A DNA stretch of 64,000 nt from Serripes groenlandicus. Its lineage: Eukaryota > Mollusca > Bivalvia > Cardiida > Cardiidae. A model generated the notes under the pieces. It was given only the letters and a program-made list of their open reading frames with translations. It was not told the DNA's origin and made no database searches. Numbering within the stretch: position 1 is the stretch's first letter; every line of letters starts with the position of its first letter. Below, one piece after another: positions 51,613 to 63,179 of the stretch. The stretch lies in contig JASEVX010000007.1 of the NCBI GenBank assembly GCA_031761405.1, positions 41,235,339 to 41,299,338 on the forward strand, written 5' to 3'. The position numbers and the translations under genes were made by a program.

Positions 51613-51957
51613 CAGGGGCGTAGCTTTGCAATAATCAATGTGTAGGCCGTCTCGTGAGAAAATAAACAGTGTGAACTCTGCGTAAAGTATCGACCCGGAT
51701 CAGCCTAAGCATGCCACACAGGCCTATGCGGATAAACACTTTTCGCCTCCTGTGGATTTTCTGTTTCAGGAATAACTCCTCTATACATCTATCTCCCTAA
51801 GACGGAATGTGTCGGCCGGATCAGTCTGCGCGGACAGCGCAGGCTGATCTGGTCGACACATTACGCAGATGTCTATCGACGCAGCTGCATTTTGGGGCAA
51901 CTTGGGAAAAAATGTGTAGGCACGTGCCTACAGTGCCAAAGGGGAGCTACGCCCCTG
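51613..51957. mobile_element. hAT-like MITE, 345 bp, 8-bp target duplication
   Basis: CAGGGGCGTAGCT on the left and AGCTACGCCCCTG on the right, flanked by perfect GTCATTGT at 51605-51612 and 51958-51965. The CAGGG start and the 8-bp duplication are typical of hAT elements. The interior holds a copy of repeat R4. Confidence 0.9.
51652..51880. repeat. Dispersed repeat R4, copy 1 (inside the hAT-like MITE)
   Basis: GATCAGCCTAAGCATGC, CCTCCTGTGGATTTTCTGTT, GACGGAATGTGTCGGCC and the palindromic GCGCGGACAGCGCAGGCTGA. A second copy lies at 63180-63392. Confidence 0.8.
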
Positions 51958-52127
51958 GTCATTGTCAACATTATTTTTGTTTATCATTATCCTGAGTACT
52001 GCTACAACCACCGTTACTTATCATAGTAGTGATATTCTGTCTGAAGCTCACCTGTCTGTATTTGTAGTTTCATAATAAATTAAATAACAGTTCTTAGAGC
52101 TGAAATGAAATCACTCAACTGGTATGT

Positions 52128-52262
52128 TTGCTTGGGAAGATTGTTGTGTGGAGTACTGGTGTGAGAAAACCAGGAAATGCATGAGTAGGTGAACTGGCCG
52201 CCGTGATATAACTGAGAAATTGTTAAAAACGGCGTTAAACCACAATCAATCAATAAATCAAC
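52128..52262 (+). repeat. SINE-B tail fragment
   Basis: GTGTGGAGTACTGGTGTGAG, AACTGGCCGCCGTGATATAA and an AATCAATCAATAAATCAA tail. Confidence 0.68.
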
Positions 52263-52401
52263 CACTGGTAGGTAGCAAGGACTTCTCGTTGAATATGACA
52301 CATTACACACAATGTTAACTATTTCGCACATGCATACGCTTTCTGACGCCTCTGCAGCCTTATGAAAAACATTTCAGCAAGAGGAGAGATTGCTCATTTT
52401 T

Positions 52402-52560
52402 AGGTCGATAGCTCAGTCGGTAATGACGAGGATTTGTCACAAATGGTCATGAGTTCGAACCCCGCCGGTTCAGCCATTTTGATTCTTTCTGTTGATTGTC
52501 CTTGTTAATGCCATAGTGTCTAACGTCATCCGTCTTTCATAAGTACGCCGCGCTTACATT
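52402..52560 (+). repeat. SINE-B head fragment
   Basis: GATAGCTCAGTCGGTAATGA (A-box-like) and GAGTTCGAACCCCGCC (B-box-like), then TTGATTGTCCTTGTTAATG. Abuts a SINE-A head at 52571. Confidence 0.7.
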
Positions 52561-52570
52561 CGTCTCGACC

Positions 52571-55500
52571 GCCACGGTGGTGTCATGGTACAGCGTCCAC
52601 AACGGGTACGGGAGGTCGCGGGTTAGATCCCCGGCCGGGTCATACCAAAGACTTTAAAAATGGTAGTAATGGCTGCGCTCAAGGTTGCGGGGTAAGTAGT
52701 ACGGCTGACCGGCTGATGTCAGACTAAATTGACCAGGACTAGGTAACCTATCCAGGAAACTCCGTACGACTGACCGGCTTATGTCAGACTAAATGGACCA
52801 GGACTAGATAATCATCTAGGAAACTCCGTACGACTGACTGGCTGATGTCAGACTAAATGGACCAGGACTAGGTAATCTATCCAGGAAACTCCGTACGACT
52901 GACTGACTGATGTCAGACTAAATGGACCAGGACTAGATACTCATCTAGGAAACTCCGTACGACTGACTGACTGATGTCAGACTAAATGGACCAGGACTAG
53001 ATAATCATCTAGGAAACTCCGTACCACTGACTGACTGATGTCAGACTAAATGGACCAGGACTAGGTAATCTATCCAGGAAACTCCGTACGACTGACTGAC
53101 TGATGTCAGACTAAATGGACCAGGACTAGGTAATCTATCCTAGAAACTCCGTACGACTGATTGACTGATGTCAGACTAAATGGACCAGGACTAGATACTC
53201 ATCTAGGAAACTCCGTACGACTGACTGGCTGATGTCATTCTAAATGGACCAGGACTCGGTAATCTTTCCAGGAAACTCCGTACGACTGACTGACTGATGT
53301 CAGACTAAATGGACCAGGACTCGGTAATCTATCCAGGACACGGCGTGATGGACCAGGACTAGGTAATCTATCCTAGAAACTCCGTACGACTGACTGACTG
53401 ATGTCAGACTAAATGGACCAGGACTACATACTCATCTAGGAAACTCCGTACGACTGACTGGCTGATGTCATACTAAATGGACCAGGACTCGGTAATCTAT
53501 CCAGGAAACTCCTTACCACTGACTGGCTGATGTCATACTAAATGGACCAGGACTCGGTAATCTATCCAGGACACGGCGTGATGGACCAGGACTAGGTAAT
53601 CTATCCTAGAAACTCCGTACGACTGACTGGCTGATGTCATACTAAATGGACCAGGACTCGGTAATCTATCCAGGAAACTCCTTACCACTGACTGAGTGAT
53701 GTCATACTAAATGGACCAGGACTCGGTAATCTATCCAGGAAACTCCTTACCACTGACTGACTGATGTCATACTAAATGGACCAGGACTCGGTAATCTATC
53801 CAGGAAACTCCTTACCACTGACTGACTGATGTCATACTAAATGGACCAGGACTCGGTAATCTATCCAGGACACGGCGTGATGGACCAGGACTAGGTAATC
53901 TATCCTAGAAACTCCGTACGACTGACTGACTGATGTCATACTAAATGGACCAGGACTAGATACTCATCTAGGAAACTCCGTACGACTGACTGGCTGATGT
54001 CAGACTAAATGGACCAGGACTCGGTAATCTATCCAGGAAACTCCTTACCACTGACTGACTGATGTCATACTAAATGGACCAGGACTCGGTAATCTATCCA
54101 GGAAACTCCTTACCACTGACTGACTGATGTCATACTAAATGGACCAGGACTCGGTAATCTATCCAGGAAACTCCTTACCACTGACTGACTGATGTCATAC
54201 TAAATGGACCAGGACTCGGTAATATATCCAGGACACGGCGTGATGGACCAGGACTAGGTAATCTATCCTAGAAACTCCGTACGACTGACTGGCTGATGTC
54301 ATACTAAATGGACCAGGACTCGGTAATCTATCTAGGAAACTCCTTACCACTGACTGACTGATGTCATACTAAATGGACCAGGACTCGGTAATCTATCCAG
54401 GACACTCCTTACCACTGACTGACTGATGTCATACTAAATGGACCAGGACTCGGTAATCTATCCAGGACACGGCGTGATGGACCAGGACTAGGTAATCTAT
54501 CCTAGAAACTCCGTACGACTGACTGGCTGATGTCATACTAAATGGACCAGGACTCGGTAATCTATCCAGGAAACTCCTTACCACTGACTGACTGATGTCA
54601 TACTAAATGGACCAGGACTCGGTAATCTATCCAGGACACTCCTTACCACTGACTGACTGATGTCATACTAAATGGACCAGGACTCGGTAATCTATCCAGG
54701 ACACTCCTTACCACTGACTGACTGGTGTCATACTAAATGGACCAGGACTCGGTAATCTATCCAGGACACTCCTTACCACTGACTGACTGATGTCATACTA
54801 AATGGACCAGGACTCGGTAATCTATCCAGGACACTCCTTACCACTGACTGACTGATGTCATACTAAATGGACCAGGACTCGGTAATCTATCCAGGACACG
54901 GCGTGATTGACCAGGACTAGGTAATCTATCCTAGAAACTCCGTACGACTGACTGGCTGATGTCATACTAAATGGACCAGGACTCGGTAATCTATCCAGGA
55001 AACTCCTTACCACTGACTGACTGATGTCATACTAAATGGACCAGGACTCGGTAATCTATCCAGGACACTCCTTACCACTGACTGACTGATGTCATACTAA
55101 ATGGACCAGGACTCGGTAATCTATCCAGGAAACTCCTTACCACTGACTGACTGATGTCATACTAAATGGACCAGGACTCGGTAATCTATCCAGGACACTC
55201 CTTACCACTGACTGACTGATGTCATACTAAATGGACCAGGACTCGGTAATCTATCCAGGAAACTCCTTACCACTGACTGACTGATGTCATACTAAATGGA
55301 CCAGGACTCGGTAATCTATCCAGGACACTCCTTACCACTGACTGACTGATGTCATACTAAATGGACCAGGACTCGGTAATCTATCCAGGAAACTCCTTAC
55401 CACTGACTGACTGACGTCATACTAAATGGACCAGGACTCGGTAATCTATCCAGGAAACTCCTTACCACTGACTGGCTGATGTCATACTAAATGGACCAGG

Positions 55501-56890
55501 ACTCGGTAATCTATCCAGGAAACTCCTTACCACTGACTGACTGATGTCATACTAAATGGACCAGGACTCGGTAATCTATCCAGGACACTCCTTACCACTG
55601 ACTGACTGATGTCATACTAAATGGACCAGGACTCGGTAATCTATCCAGGACACTCCTTACCACTGACTGGCTGATGTCATACTAAATGGACCAGGACTCG
55701 GTAATCTATCCAGGACACTCCTTACCACTGACTGACTGATGTCATACTAAATGGACCAGGACTCGGTAATCTATCCAGGACACGGCGTGATGGACCAGGA
55801 CTCGGTAATCTATCCAGGACACTCCTTACCACTGACTGGCTGATGTCATACTAAATGGACCAGGACTCGGTAATCTATCCAGGACACTCCTTACCACTGA
55901 CTGACTGATGTCATACTAAATGGATCAGGACTCGGTAATCTATCCAGGACACTCCGTACGACTGACCGACTGATGTTATACTAAATGGACCAGGACTCGG
56001 CAATCTATCCAGGACACTCCTTACCACTGACTGACTGATGTCATACTAAATGGACCAGGACTCGGTAATCTATCCAGGACACTCCTTACCACTGACTGAC
56101 TGATGTCATACTAAATGGACCAGGACTCGGTAATCTATCCAGGACACTCCTTACCACTGACTGACTGATGTCATACTAAATGGACCAGGACTCGGTAATC
56201 TATCCAGGACACTCCTTACCACTGACTGACTGATGTCATACTAAATGGACCAGGACTCGGTAATCTATCCAGGACACGGCGTGTTGGACCAGGACTCGGT
56301 AATCTATCCAGGACACTCCTTACCACTGACTGACTGATGTCATACTAAATGGACCAGGACTCGGTAATCTATCCAGGACACGGCGTGATGGACCAGGACT
56401 CGGTAATCTATCCAGGACACGGCGTGATTGACCAGGACTCGGTAATCTATCCAGGACACGGCGTGATGGACCAGGACTCGGTAATCTATCCAGGACACGG
56501 CGTGATGGACCAGGACTCGGTAATCTATCCAGGACACGGCGTGATGGACCATGACTCGGTAATCTATCCAGGACACTCCTTACCACTGACTGACTGATGT
56601 CATACTAAATGGACCAGGACTCGGTAATCTATCCAGGACACGGCGTGATGGACCAGGACTCGGTAATCCATCCAGGACACGGCGTGATTGACCAGGACTC
56701 GGTAATCTATCCAGGACACGGCGTGATGGACCAGGACTCGGTAATCTATCCAGGACACGGCGTGATGGACCAGGACTCGGTAATCTATCCAGGACACGGC
56801 GTGATGGACCAGGACTCGGTAATCTATCCAGGACACGGCGTGATTTAAATGACAAATTGTTGAAAGCGGCATACAACACCGAACACTCAA
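52571..56890 (+). repeat. SINE-A copy whose body is expanded into a satellite
   Basis: The 5' part (CACGGTGGTGTCATGGTACA, GCGGGTTAGATCCCCGGCCG, CATACCAAAGACTTTAAAAA) is a SINE-A head and box B region. After the array, 56846-56877 reads TTTAAATGACAAATTGTTGA and AAGCGGCATACAACACC, the SINE-A tail. Ordinary copies have one body segment between these, about 100 bp; here there are about 4.1 kb. Confidence 0.88.
52706..56845 (+). repeat. Satellite of 65-bp and 39-bp units with higher-order order
   Basis: The 65-bp unit contains ACTGACTGACTGATGTCATA, CTAAATGGACCAGGACTCGG and TAATCTATCCAGGAAACTCC. The 39-bp unit (GACCAGGACTCGG, TAATCTATCCAGG, ACACGGCGTGATG) is the same sequence with the middle deleted. 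Units near the left end carry CTAGGTAATC and GTACGACTG; later ones carry CTCGGTAATC and TTACCACTG. The 39-bp units are scattered and then cluster at the right end. Confidence 0.93.
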
Positions 56891-56929
56891 CCAATCAACT
56901 ATCAGTCGTCTTCGTGATAGTAGCTAGCT

Positions 56930-57035
56930 GCCTCGGGAGAAGGTTGTGTGGAGTACTGGTACGGTAATGCCAGGAACTACATGGTAAGGTGAACTGGCTG
57001 CCGTGATTACGATTGGAAACCCGTTGAAAACTTTG
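56930..57035 (+). repeat. SINE-B tail fragment
   Basis: GTTGTGTGGAGTACTGGTAC, AACTGGCTGCCGTGATTACG; no head. Confidence 0.62.
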
Positions 57036-57039
57036 CTAA

Positions 57040-58260
57040 GCATAACAATTCGAAACATTTGCCAGTTAAACATGTATAAACGGTACATTTACCTATTCCA
57101 GGATAATAGGATTATATTTTATGTGTCGCCTGCTTTGAAAATATATAAATGAAGTATTTGAAGATTTTGTAAAATTCAAAGCAGAATTCGTAACATTGAT
57201 GGAAAAGGATCAATGGCTTGTTTTGAAATGTTTATCTTCCCGCTATGATTTCAAAAATGTTTTCAAATGCCTATAATCGCATAAAAAACACGCTTCTAAT
57301 ATAACAATCTATGTAAGAGGACCTCTGTTCTATTCTATAGTGACTCGATACTGGCGAAAGTGGTCGTGCATTATCAATTATTCCTTTATTATACGATATG
57401 CTCGAGTCTGTTAATAGTTTTGAATATACAATCAACGTTCTTAAGATAGTTTACACTGTATTCCAATAGGTTTACCTCTGCCAACTACCGATAAGCGCAC
57501 GTTTTGCATTCGCTTTGAAATGAGATTTGGGCAGTCGATAGGAATAGTCAAAAACTGTATTACGTCAAGATTGCCCGAGTTGTGTGATTTCTTGGTATAT
57601 CAGTTATACAAAGATTATGCCCTGCTTTACCGAATTTGAATCAGCTGTGCATGATATGTTACATTTAAGCGTCACTGGTTTAGATTGTAGTGCAATTATC
57701 TCAATAAAGAAGAAAGTTCTGTTAACAAAGCTGAAATTGCGTTTTTTCTCAATGTATATGAATACTCGACATGTATGTATCACTAAATAAACGATGTTTG
57801 CAGTTCATATCTGTACTGTTTGTCTGTCTGTCTCTGTGTCCACTCTCCCTTTTTTTGTTTGTCTGTTCATGTAATGCATTTTCGATCTATATGGAAGAGT
57901 ATATATTTCGTTCTTCATGTCTTTATACTTTTAATGGTTTTGTAAAGATGTACTGCAAGTTTTGATCAGAAGGTCCCTACTCACAAAGATGTCGTTTAAC
58001 ATCATTACTTAGTAATGAGGCAATGGCCAACAAATGTACTAAATGTTGGCTACGGTGAAGTGTTTTATATCAATGGTAAGTAAAACGAATCTAGACGACG
58101 CGTTTTGAGTTTCATTCAAACTTTTTTCAAAACACGTTTTCGCTCTTATTACAAATTAACGTTGCTGTGGTAATAGAAGAATCTTTACTTACAATGCAAA
58201 TGCCACACATTTCTTTGTACCCATCCGACACATACAGACGTTCAGTATGTTGAAAGTGTT
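57040..58260. other. No gene recognised
   Basis: AT-rich sequence with a short (TGTC)n stretch at about 57817-57833 and one fragment resembling an old MITE near 57110-57270. No splice-bounded coding exon with family similarity was found. Confidence 0.5.
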
Positions 58261-58266
58261 CGCATA

Positions 58267-58496
58267 TTAACCCTTTCACTCATACGACAATTTTACAGCG
58301 GACGACTTTGAACATATTTTCTCAAAAAATAAAAAATCTCTATAATTGAATGGATAACCTATGACTAAAAGTGGAAAACATTGTGGCAAAAGGAGAAATT
58401 GCTCGTTTTGAGTAATTTCTTCTTTTGTCATTATGTTTTCAAGAAGCCGTCTGCTGCAGAGGCGTCAGAAAGCGTCTATATGAGGGAAAGGGTTAA
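58267..58496 (+). mobile_element. TTAA-MITE, full-length young copy
   Basis: TTAACCCTTTCACTCATACG to TATATGAGGGAAAGGGTTAA, 230 bp. Confidence 0.92.
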
Positions 58497-58904
58497 TATC
58501 ATAACAACCAGATAAACACTCAAGACTCTACACATAATTGCTCGTAATTTTTTAACATCCTCGTATGCATTGCATTTTACTGTGTGTAATCTATACTACA
58601 ATACAAAACAATGCATAATGACTGGTTTCAAATTGGGAAAGTTTAATGAAAAAGAAACGAATAGAAAACGTAGACAATTAAGTGTTTAATTCATGAATCA
58701 GCAATAACAGACGCTGGCAAATAAGTTCAATGAGGAAAATGTTTTAATATTTTGAATAAAAGCTTAAACGTTTACCTGAGTTGTGTGCCATACAAACAGC
58801 TGAACAAATAGAAACATATTTGTTTCATTCGGGTTTTAGGCCGTTTGCAACATTATTTCAATTATATCGCGGCTACAGTTCTCTTATTCATGATCCCTGG
58901 GTAG

Positions 58905-59035
58905 ACAAAACAGTACTAGGCTAGGAAATATGCCTTGCCCAAGGGTACTCTACCGTGACCGCCGCGCCATGACTGGTGATCGAACCCAGTACGACAGGTT
59001 CCGAATCCCCGACGATAACCACTCGGTCAAGGAAG
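58905..59035 (-). repeat. tRNA-derived SINE-C fragment
   Basis: On the minus strand TTGACCGAGTGGTTA and ACTGGGTTCGATCACC resemble the A and B boxes of Leu/Ser tRNAs, followed by TACCCTTGGGCAAGGCAT, a motif seen in SINE bodies. The head does not keep a clean acceptor stem, so I do not call a tRNA. Confidence 0.6.
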
Positions 59036-59352
59036 ATTACGAACAAATAAAGGTCTAGTCCTGCAAATTGAGATTATTATGTTGATAAAGTCGAAAACCT
59101 TTTTGAACAATGAATGATTTTCCCACAATGTTTTCGAGGTTCGCCTGTAGCGAAGGTGTCTTACCAGGCTCCAAAACTATAAAAGTTTAATCTGTGCTCA
59201 GAAAATGTGCTCACGTATCTGATTAGTCAGAAGCAAATTCAGGAGCCTTGTTTGGAGCATGGAGCTCATATCTGAACACTGACAATGTTTTCAGAGTTTT
59301 ATAGTTTTGGACCCTGGTGTGCATCAAATAATGGGTTGATTTCAGTTATTTA

Positions 59353-60182
59353 TCACATATATGCCAATATCTCTTGGTTGATATATTCGGATAAGAAATC
59401 TGATGACGCATTCGATTGGATATCGTCTTCTGAACAATCAGATTCCTCATCAAAGGCTTCATTCACGTGACCGTGACCATTACACGCCTTAACAAGAATA
59501 ATTTGACTTCCTTTCGACGTATCGGCGCTCGTCCGGCTGTGGGAATATTCGGCGGATTCCGTTTCTTCTAACTCTGGAGTATGATGAAATATACCCGGTG
59601 TAGGCGCAAAGTCACAATACAAACCGTTTCTGGTGCGGTATTCACGCAGATCCGTCTCACTTTTGTTGATTCGTCTATCGTCATTTGTTTTCGTATATTT
59701 CGAGTTTTCTTTGGCACCAAAATGAACAGTTATGTCGTCTTGAGTATCCGGTTTTAATTCAATATACGTAGCTCTTGGGTTATCTTCCAAGACAACGTCG
59801 GTGGCGGTTATGTCCCTTTCAATGGCAGCATGCAATGGACACTTACTTCCTGAGTTCTCATCAAAATGCTTGTTACACGTGAATATCCGTAATTTAAAGA
59901 TCACATAAAATAACAAATGTAGTAGAGGTATCACGATAACTATAATACACACCGAAATCAGTCCAGTTTCTACAGGTTTATCGCGGCGGAATATGAATGT
60001 TTCACTTGGCACGTTAATGGACGATCGAGGTATAGCACTACTTATAATGACAAACACCACTGCGACCACGGCAGGTTGGTAGAAGTGAAAGAACTTGACT
60101 GGTTGTATGTTTATGACTGTGTTTGTTAAAAGAACGTATACAGATGGCGAAATGATCCTGTTCAGACAGTGGAATGATAATT
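59353..60182 (-). CDS. Rolling stone-like terminal exon
   Basis: The acceptor TTTTTTACTTTCAG ends at 60183. The open frame runs through two or three membrane segments and a long tail rich in Asp, Glu, Ser and Thr, ending N-Q-E-I-L-A-Y-M. The upstream part of the same open frame (60183-60351) is intron by this model. Confidence 0.8.
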
Positions 60183-62275
60183 CTGAAAGTAAAAAAGGAA
60201 GGCATTGAGACCAGCGTAAATCAAGATAAGCCTGTGTCTCTGCGCAGACCACACGAGATTTTCGCTGTCCTATAACAAGTTGTATACACATCGTGAGAGT
60301 ATCTGGAGAATGGTCATGGAAATCTTCCCTCAAGACAAGGAGAATATACATGTAGGCATTGTTATTGTATATCTAGTAAACCTTACCAATATACAACACA
60401 TACTTTGCAGAAAACATCATTTAGGCATAAATTTGCGAAATCTCTATAATTGAAAGTATTATCGTATGCAAGCGTTTTTCACTGTTCATCAAGTTACGTA
60501 GAATATAGTGCGTAACTGATATAAAAACACTTGCACTGTTTTCACCAACGGCAGAATTAACACTCAATGCTTCCACAGTAGCATGAATGTTGTAGCTATT
60601 TAAACTTATTTCTCTCTCCTACTCATGAAAAGGTGTATGCGTACAGCGTTATTTACTGCTCTACTCCTAAGGAACTCAACAGTTATCATGTTGACAGACT
60701 CAAATATAAAATAGTATGGTTTTTGGTCCATTTGTTGAAATTGTATTGTTATCTTGCAATTTTTCAGATTTCATTTGACGTCAATTCGTATATGACGTTT
60801 ATGTTTTAGATCTATATATTAAATGTTACTAGTGTCAAAGAACATGAACATTACCAGTTTGTAATAAATATGACATTTCTCCAAAAACGTCTAGCAAGTT
60901 TTCGTTTTTGTATAGTTGTTTCATTTAAATAACAGTGTATCCCGTCTATGCATCATATTGTTTCTATGAACACGATAAATAACCAGAGACAAAATGCAAG
61001 TCACTATATATAAAGTAGAACATACACAGATATTCTATACATCAAATTGTATCAACTATTACAAACGTTACCAAGAAAGTCTCAATCCACTGCGTACACC
61101 CTCGGTGGTGTAGTGGTAGATCGTCCACCCGGGAGTGGGAGGTTGCGGGTTTGATCCACCGCCGGGTCATACCAAAGACTTTAACATGGTAGTAGCGGCT
61201 GCCCTCCAAGGCGCTCAGTGTTCGGGGTTAGCATTACGACTGACTGGCTAGTGTCAGGATAATTGTACCAGTAGTACTAGTAACTTACCCAGGAAACGCC
61301 GTGATATAACTGAAACATTGTTGAAAGCGGCGTAAAACACTAAACAACCCAATCCTTGGCACGTATTTTGCGATGTTTTAATAGCGACGTCAAAGATCAT
61401 AGTTTTAGTTTTTTAATCCACTGGTATTCCTCGGAAAAGTTCAAGCATATTTGATGAGTCATACCAAATACTTTAGAACTGAATTGAAGAAATGGATTTC
61501 CCCAATTGACGCTCAGAATTGTGGAATAAGTATTACAACCGACTCGCTGGTATCAGGATAAATGGGTCAATAGTACGTACTGGTAACCTAGCCTGGAAAC
61601 GCCGTTATATAACTGCACAATTGTTGAGAGCGGTGTAAAACTATATGGAAACAAATCAAGAATATTGGTTGACTGGTTGTATCCAAGATTTTCGTAAACT
61701 ATACGGTAAAAACCATACATTAACACGAAGAGTTTATTAGGCACATTGTTGGAAGATCTAGACACAACACTAAACATAATGACAAACAATATCTTGTTGA
61801 CTTTGGCCCCTAATCAATATCAAAAAGCTGTCAGAATGCTTGTAGGATTAGCATGCGAACAGGGAATATCAGATCTGGATCGTCACTGGTCGCAAAGTCG
61901 GTTTTCGTGTGTCAATTTACTTTTCCCCCAACATACAACAATTCTCCAGGGGGCGACTGTGAAAACATCAAGAAGCAAACCTTTTGGAAATCCTCATACA
62001 TTATGGTATTATTATGTGACAGAGTTTGAAACATTGTTGTAAAAGGAGAAATAGCTATTATGAGCAAGTCCTCATTTTGCCACACTGCTTTCAAAAGACG
62101 TCTGCTGCACATGTTTCAAAATACGCCTTCAAGTGAAGAGTCAATTTTAGAGCGGGCTAATTACCTGGAGTTACGACTATGCTGTATAGACCCGTAAGAA
62201 GTATAGAAATCACGTTATTCGTGTTTAGAAACACCCATTGAACCTTCAGGTACCATGCCATGGACCGACTGTCAC
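59353..62275 (-). CDS. Rolling stone-like multi-pass membrane protein, 3' part, 2 exons
   Basis: Exons 62165-62275 and 59353-60182 join in frame across a split GAA codon and give about 312 residues ending in a stop at 59355-59353. The first exon encodes WYLKVQWVFLNTNNVISI and a hydrophobic stretch. The second continues LSFHCLNRI, then IQPVKFFHFYQPAVVAVVF and two further hydrophobic segments. The order W...N, (F/V)H-x-L-N, QPV+hhH-x-Y-x-P and a final H-x-x-x-Y membrane helix is what I know from the rolling stone family (Drosophila rost, myoblast fusion). About 190 hydrophilic, acidic, Ser-rich residues follow the last helix, which is unusual for that family. The 5' exons are not recognised and may lie beyond 64000. 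The family is inferred from pattern, not alignment. Confidence 0.7.
61099..61352 (+). repeat. tRNA-derived SINE-A, near full length
   Basis: GGTGGTGTAGTGGTAGATCG, GCGGGTTTGATCCACCGCCG, CATACCAAAGACTTTAACAT, GACTGACTGGCTAGTGTCAG and tail GTTGAAAGCGGCGTAAAACA. Located in the intron of the rolling stone-like gene. Confidence 0.87.
61455..61645 (+). repeat. SINE-A body and tail fragment
   Basis: GTCATACCAAATACTTTAGA, GACTCGCTGGTATCAGGATA and tail GTTGAGAGCGGTGTAAAAC; the tRNA-like head is missing. Confidence 0.75.
61915..62115 (+). mobile_element. Old TTAA-MITE copy
   Basis: TTACTTTTCCCCCAACATAC to GTCTGCTGCACATGTTTC with a GTAAAAGGAGAAATAGC core. Located about 50 bp from the rolling stone-like donor at 62164. 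Confidence 0.65.
62165..62275 (-). CDS. Rolling stone-like internal exon
   Basis: A 111-nt exon with acceptor TTTTTCAG and donor GTAATT. It encodes DSRSMAWYLKVQWVFLNTNN and a membrane helix ending VVTPG. The one base left over matches the phase of the downstream exon. Confidence 0.68.
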
Positions 62276-62780
62276 CTGAAAAACCAAACAAAACCTCTTA
62301 ACTGCATCCAACAGATGTGCCTAGCACACAGAGTGCTCGCCGATTGTAAGTCAAATGCTGTAATGCCAACACACCACCTACTAAACGAAGGTCTGATTTT
62401 TATACACATTTTGAAATAAAGTAGGGATTTTGTTGAGCGTGAGCAAACCCCCTACTTCCAACTTTGTTTTCGAAACTCGTGGTGTACCCTAATCTGACCG
62501 AATTAATATACCATGTAACGTGATACAATAAATGATGATAAGAATAAGACATTCATTTTACAATATACGGACACCATTTCATATAAAGATAATATATATA
62601 TAAATAAATAAACGAAATAGTTGAAAATTAATAAATAAATACAAATAAAGTATGTCTTTGATCAAATTTAGGATGATATTGTTTTCATATAACACATCGC
62701 AAATATAATTGAATATATGTTTGCCATACTATCATCACATACTTTATTGTGCACAAAGGTTAATATCGGGTTATTATAGT

Positions 62781-62882
62781 CAACTTATATCGACATTGTA
62801 TATAACTTGTATCGACATTGTATATAACTTGTATCGACATTATGCATAACCAATATTGACATTATTTATGACCAATGTTCGT
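62781..62882. repeat. Minisatellite, 22-bp unit, about 4-5 copies
   Basis: AACTTGTATCGACATTGTAT recurs with period 22, decaying to the right (AACCAATATTGACATTAT). Confidence 0.85.
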
Positions 62883-63179
62883 GCCGATTCAGATGTTAAA
62901 TCTGATTTAATATAGAATGTTTTAAGGTTTTATTTCAGACCTGTTAAACATACACTGAGAAATACGGTCACTCTTAGGTCTTTTCAATATTGATTTGATT
63001 TTTGGGAAACAGTACAGATTCAAGTGAGACAGTCCGCCACCGTAACCGTCTGTCTAACATTGAATCATCATTGTTTGCCTTTTATGTATTAAAATAGTCC
63101 AACAATCTTGTCACATGAGAGATGAAGTCGCCCGAATTTGAACAAGGACGAGTCATATGAGTCGTTCCACGAGGTAACA

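Noticed and set aside
52706..56845. CRISPR-like array
   Set aside because: The units are contiguous tandem repeats with no unique spacers, and the genome is eukaryotic.
56320..56894. Overlapping open frames of 78-104 codons on both strands made of a 13-residue repeat
   Set aside because: They come from the 39-bp satellite unit, which is a multiple of three. The frames are open on both strands and end where 65-bp units begin.
57584..57965. Two short plus-strand frames with hydrophobic stretches
   Set aside because: They overlap in different frames, include a simple TGTC repeat, and show no family motif.
60183..60351. N-terminal extension of the long minus-strand frame, starting MYILLVLRED
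   Set aside because: A strong acceptor (TTTTTTACTTTCAG) ends at 60183. The upstream exon at 62165-62275 joins in frame there, so the extension is best read as intron.
61746..62042. A 98-codon plus-strand frame
   Set aside because: It overlaps an old TTAA-MITE and runs antisense in an intron of the rolling stone-like gene.
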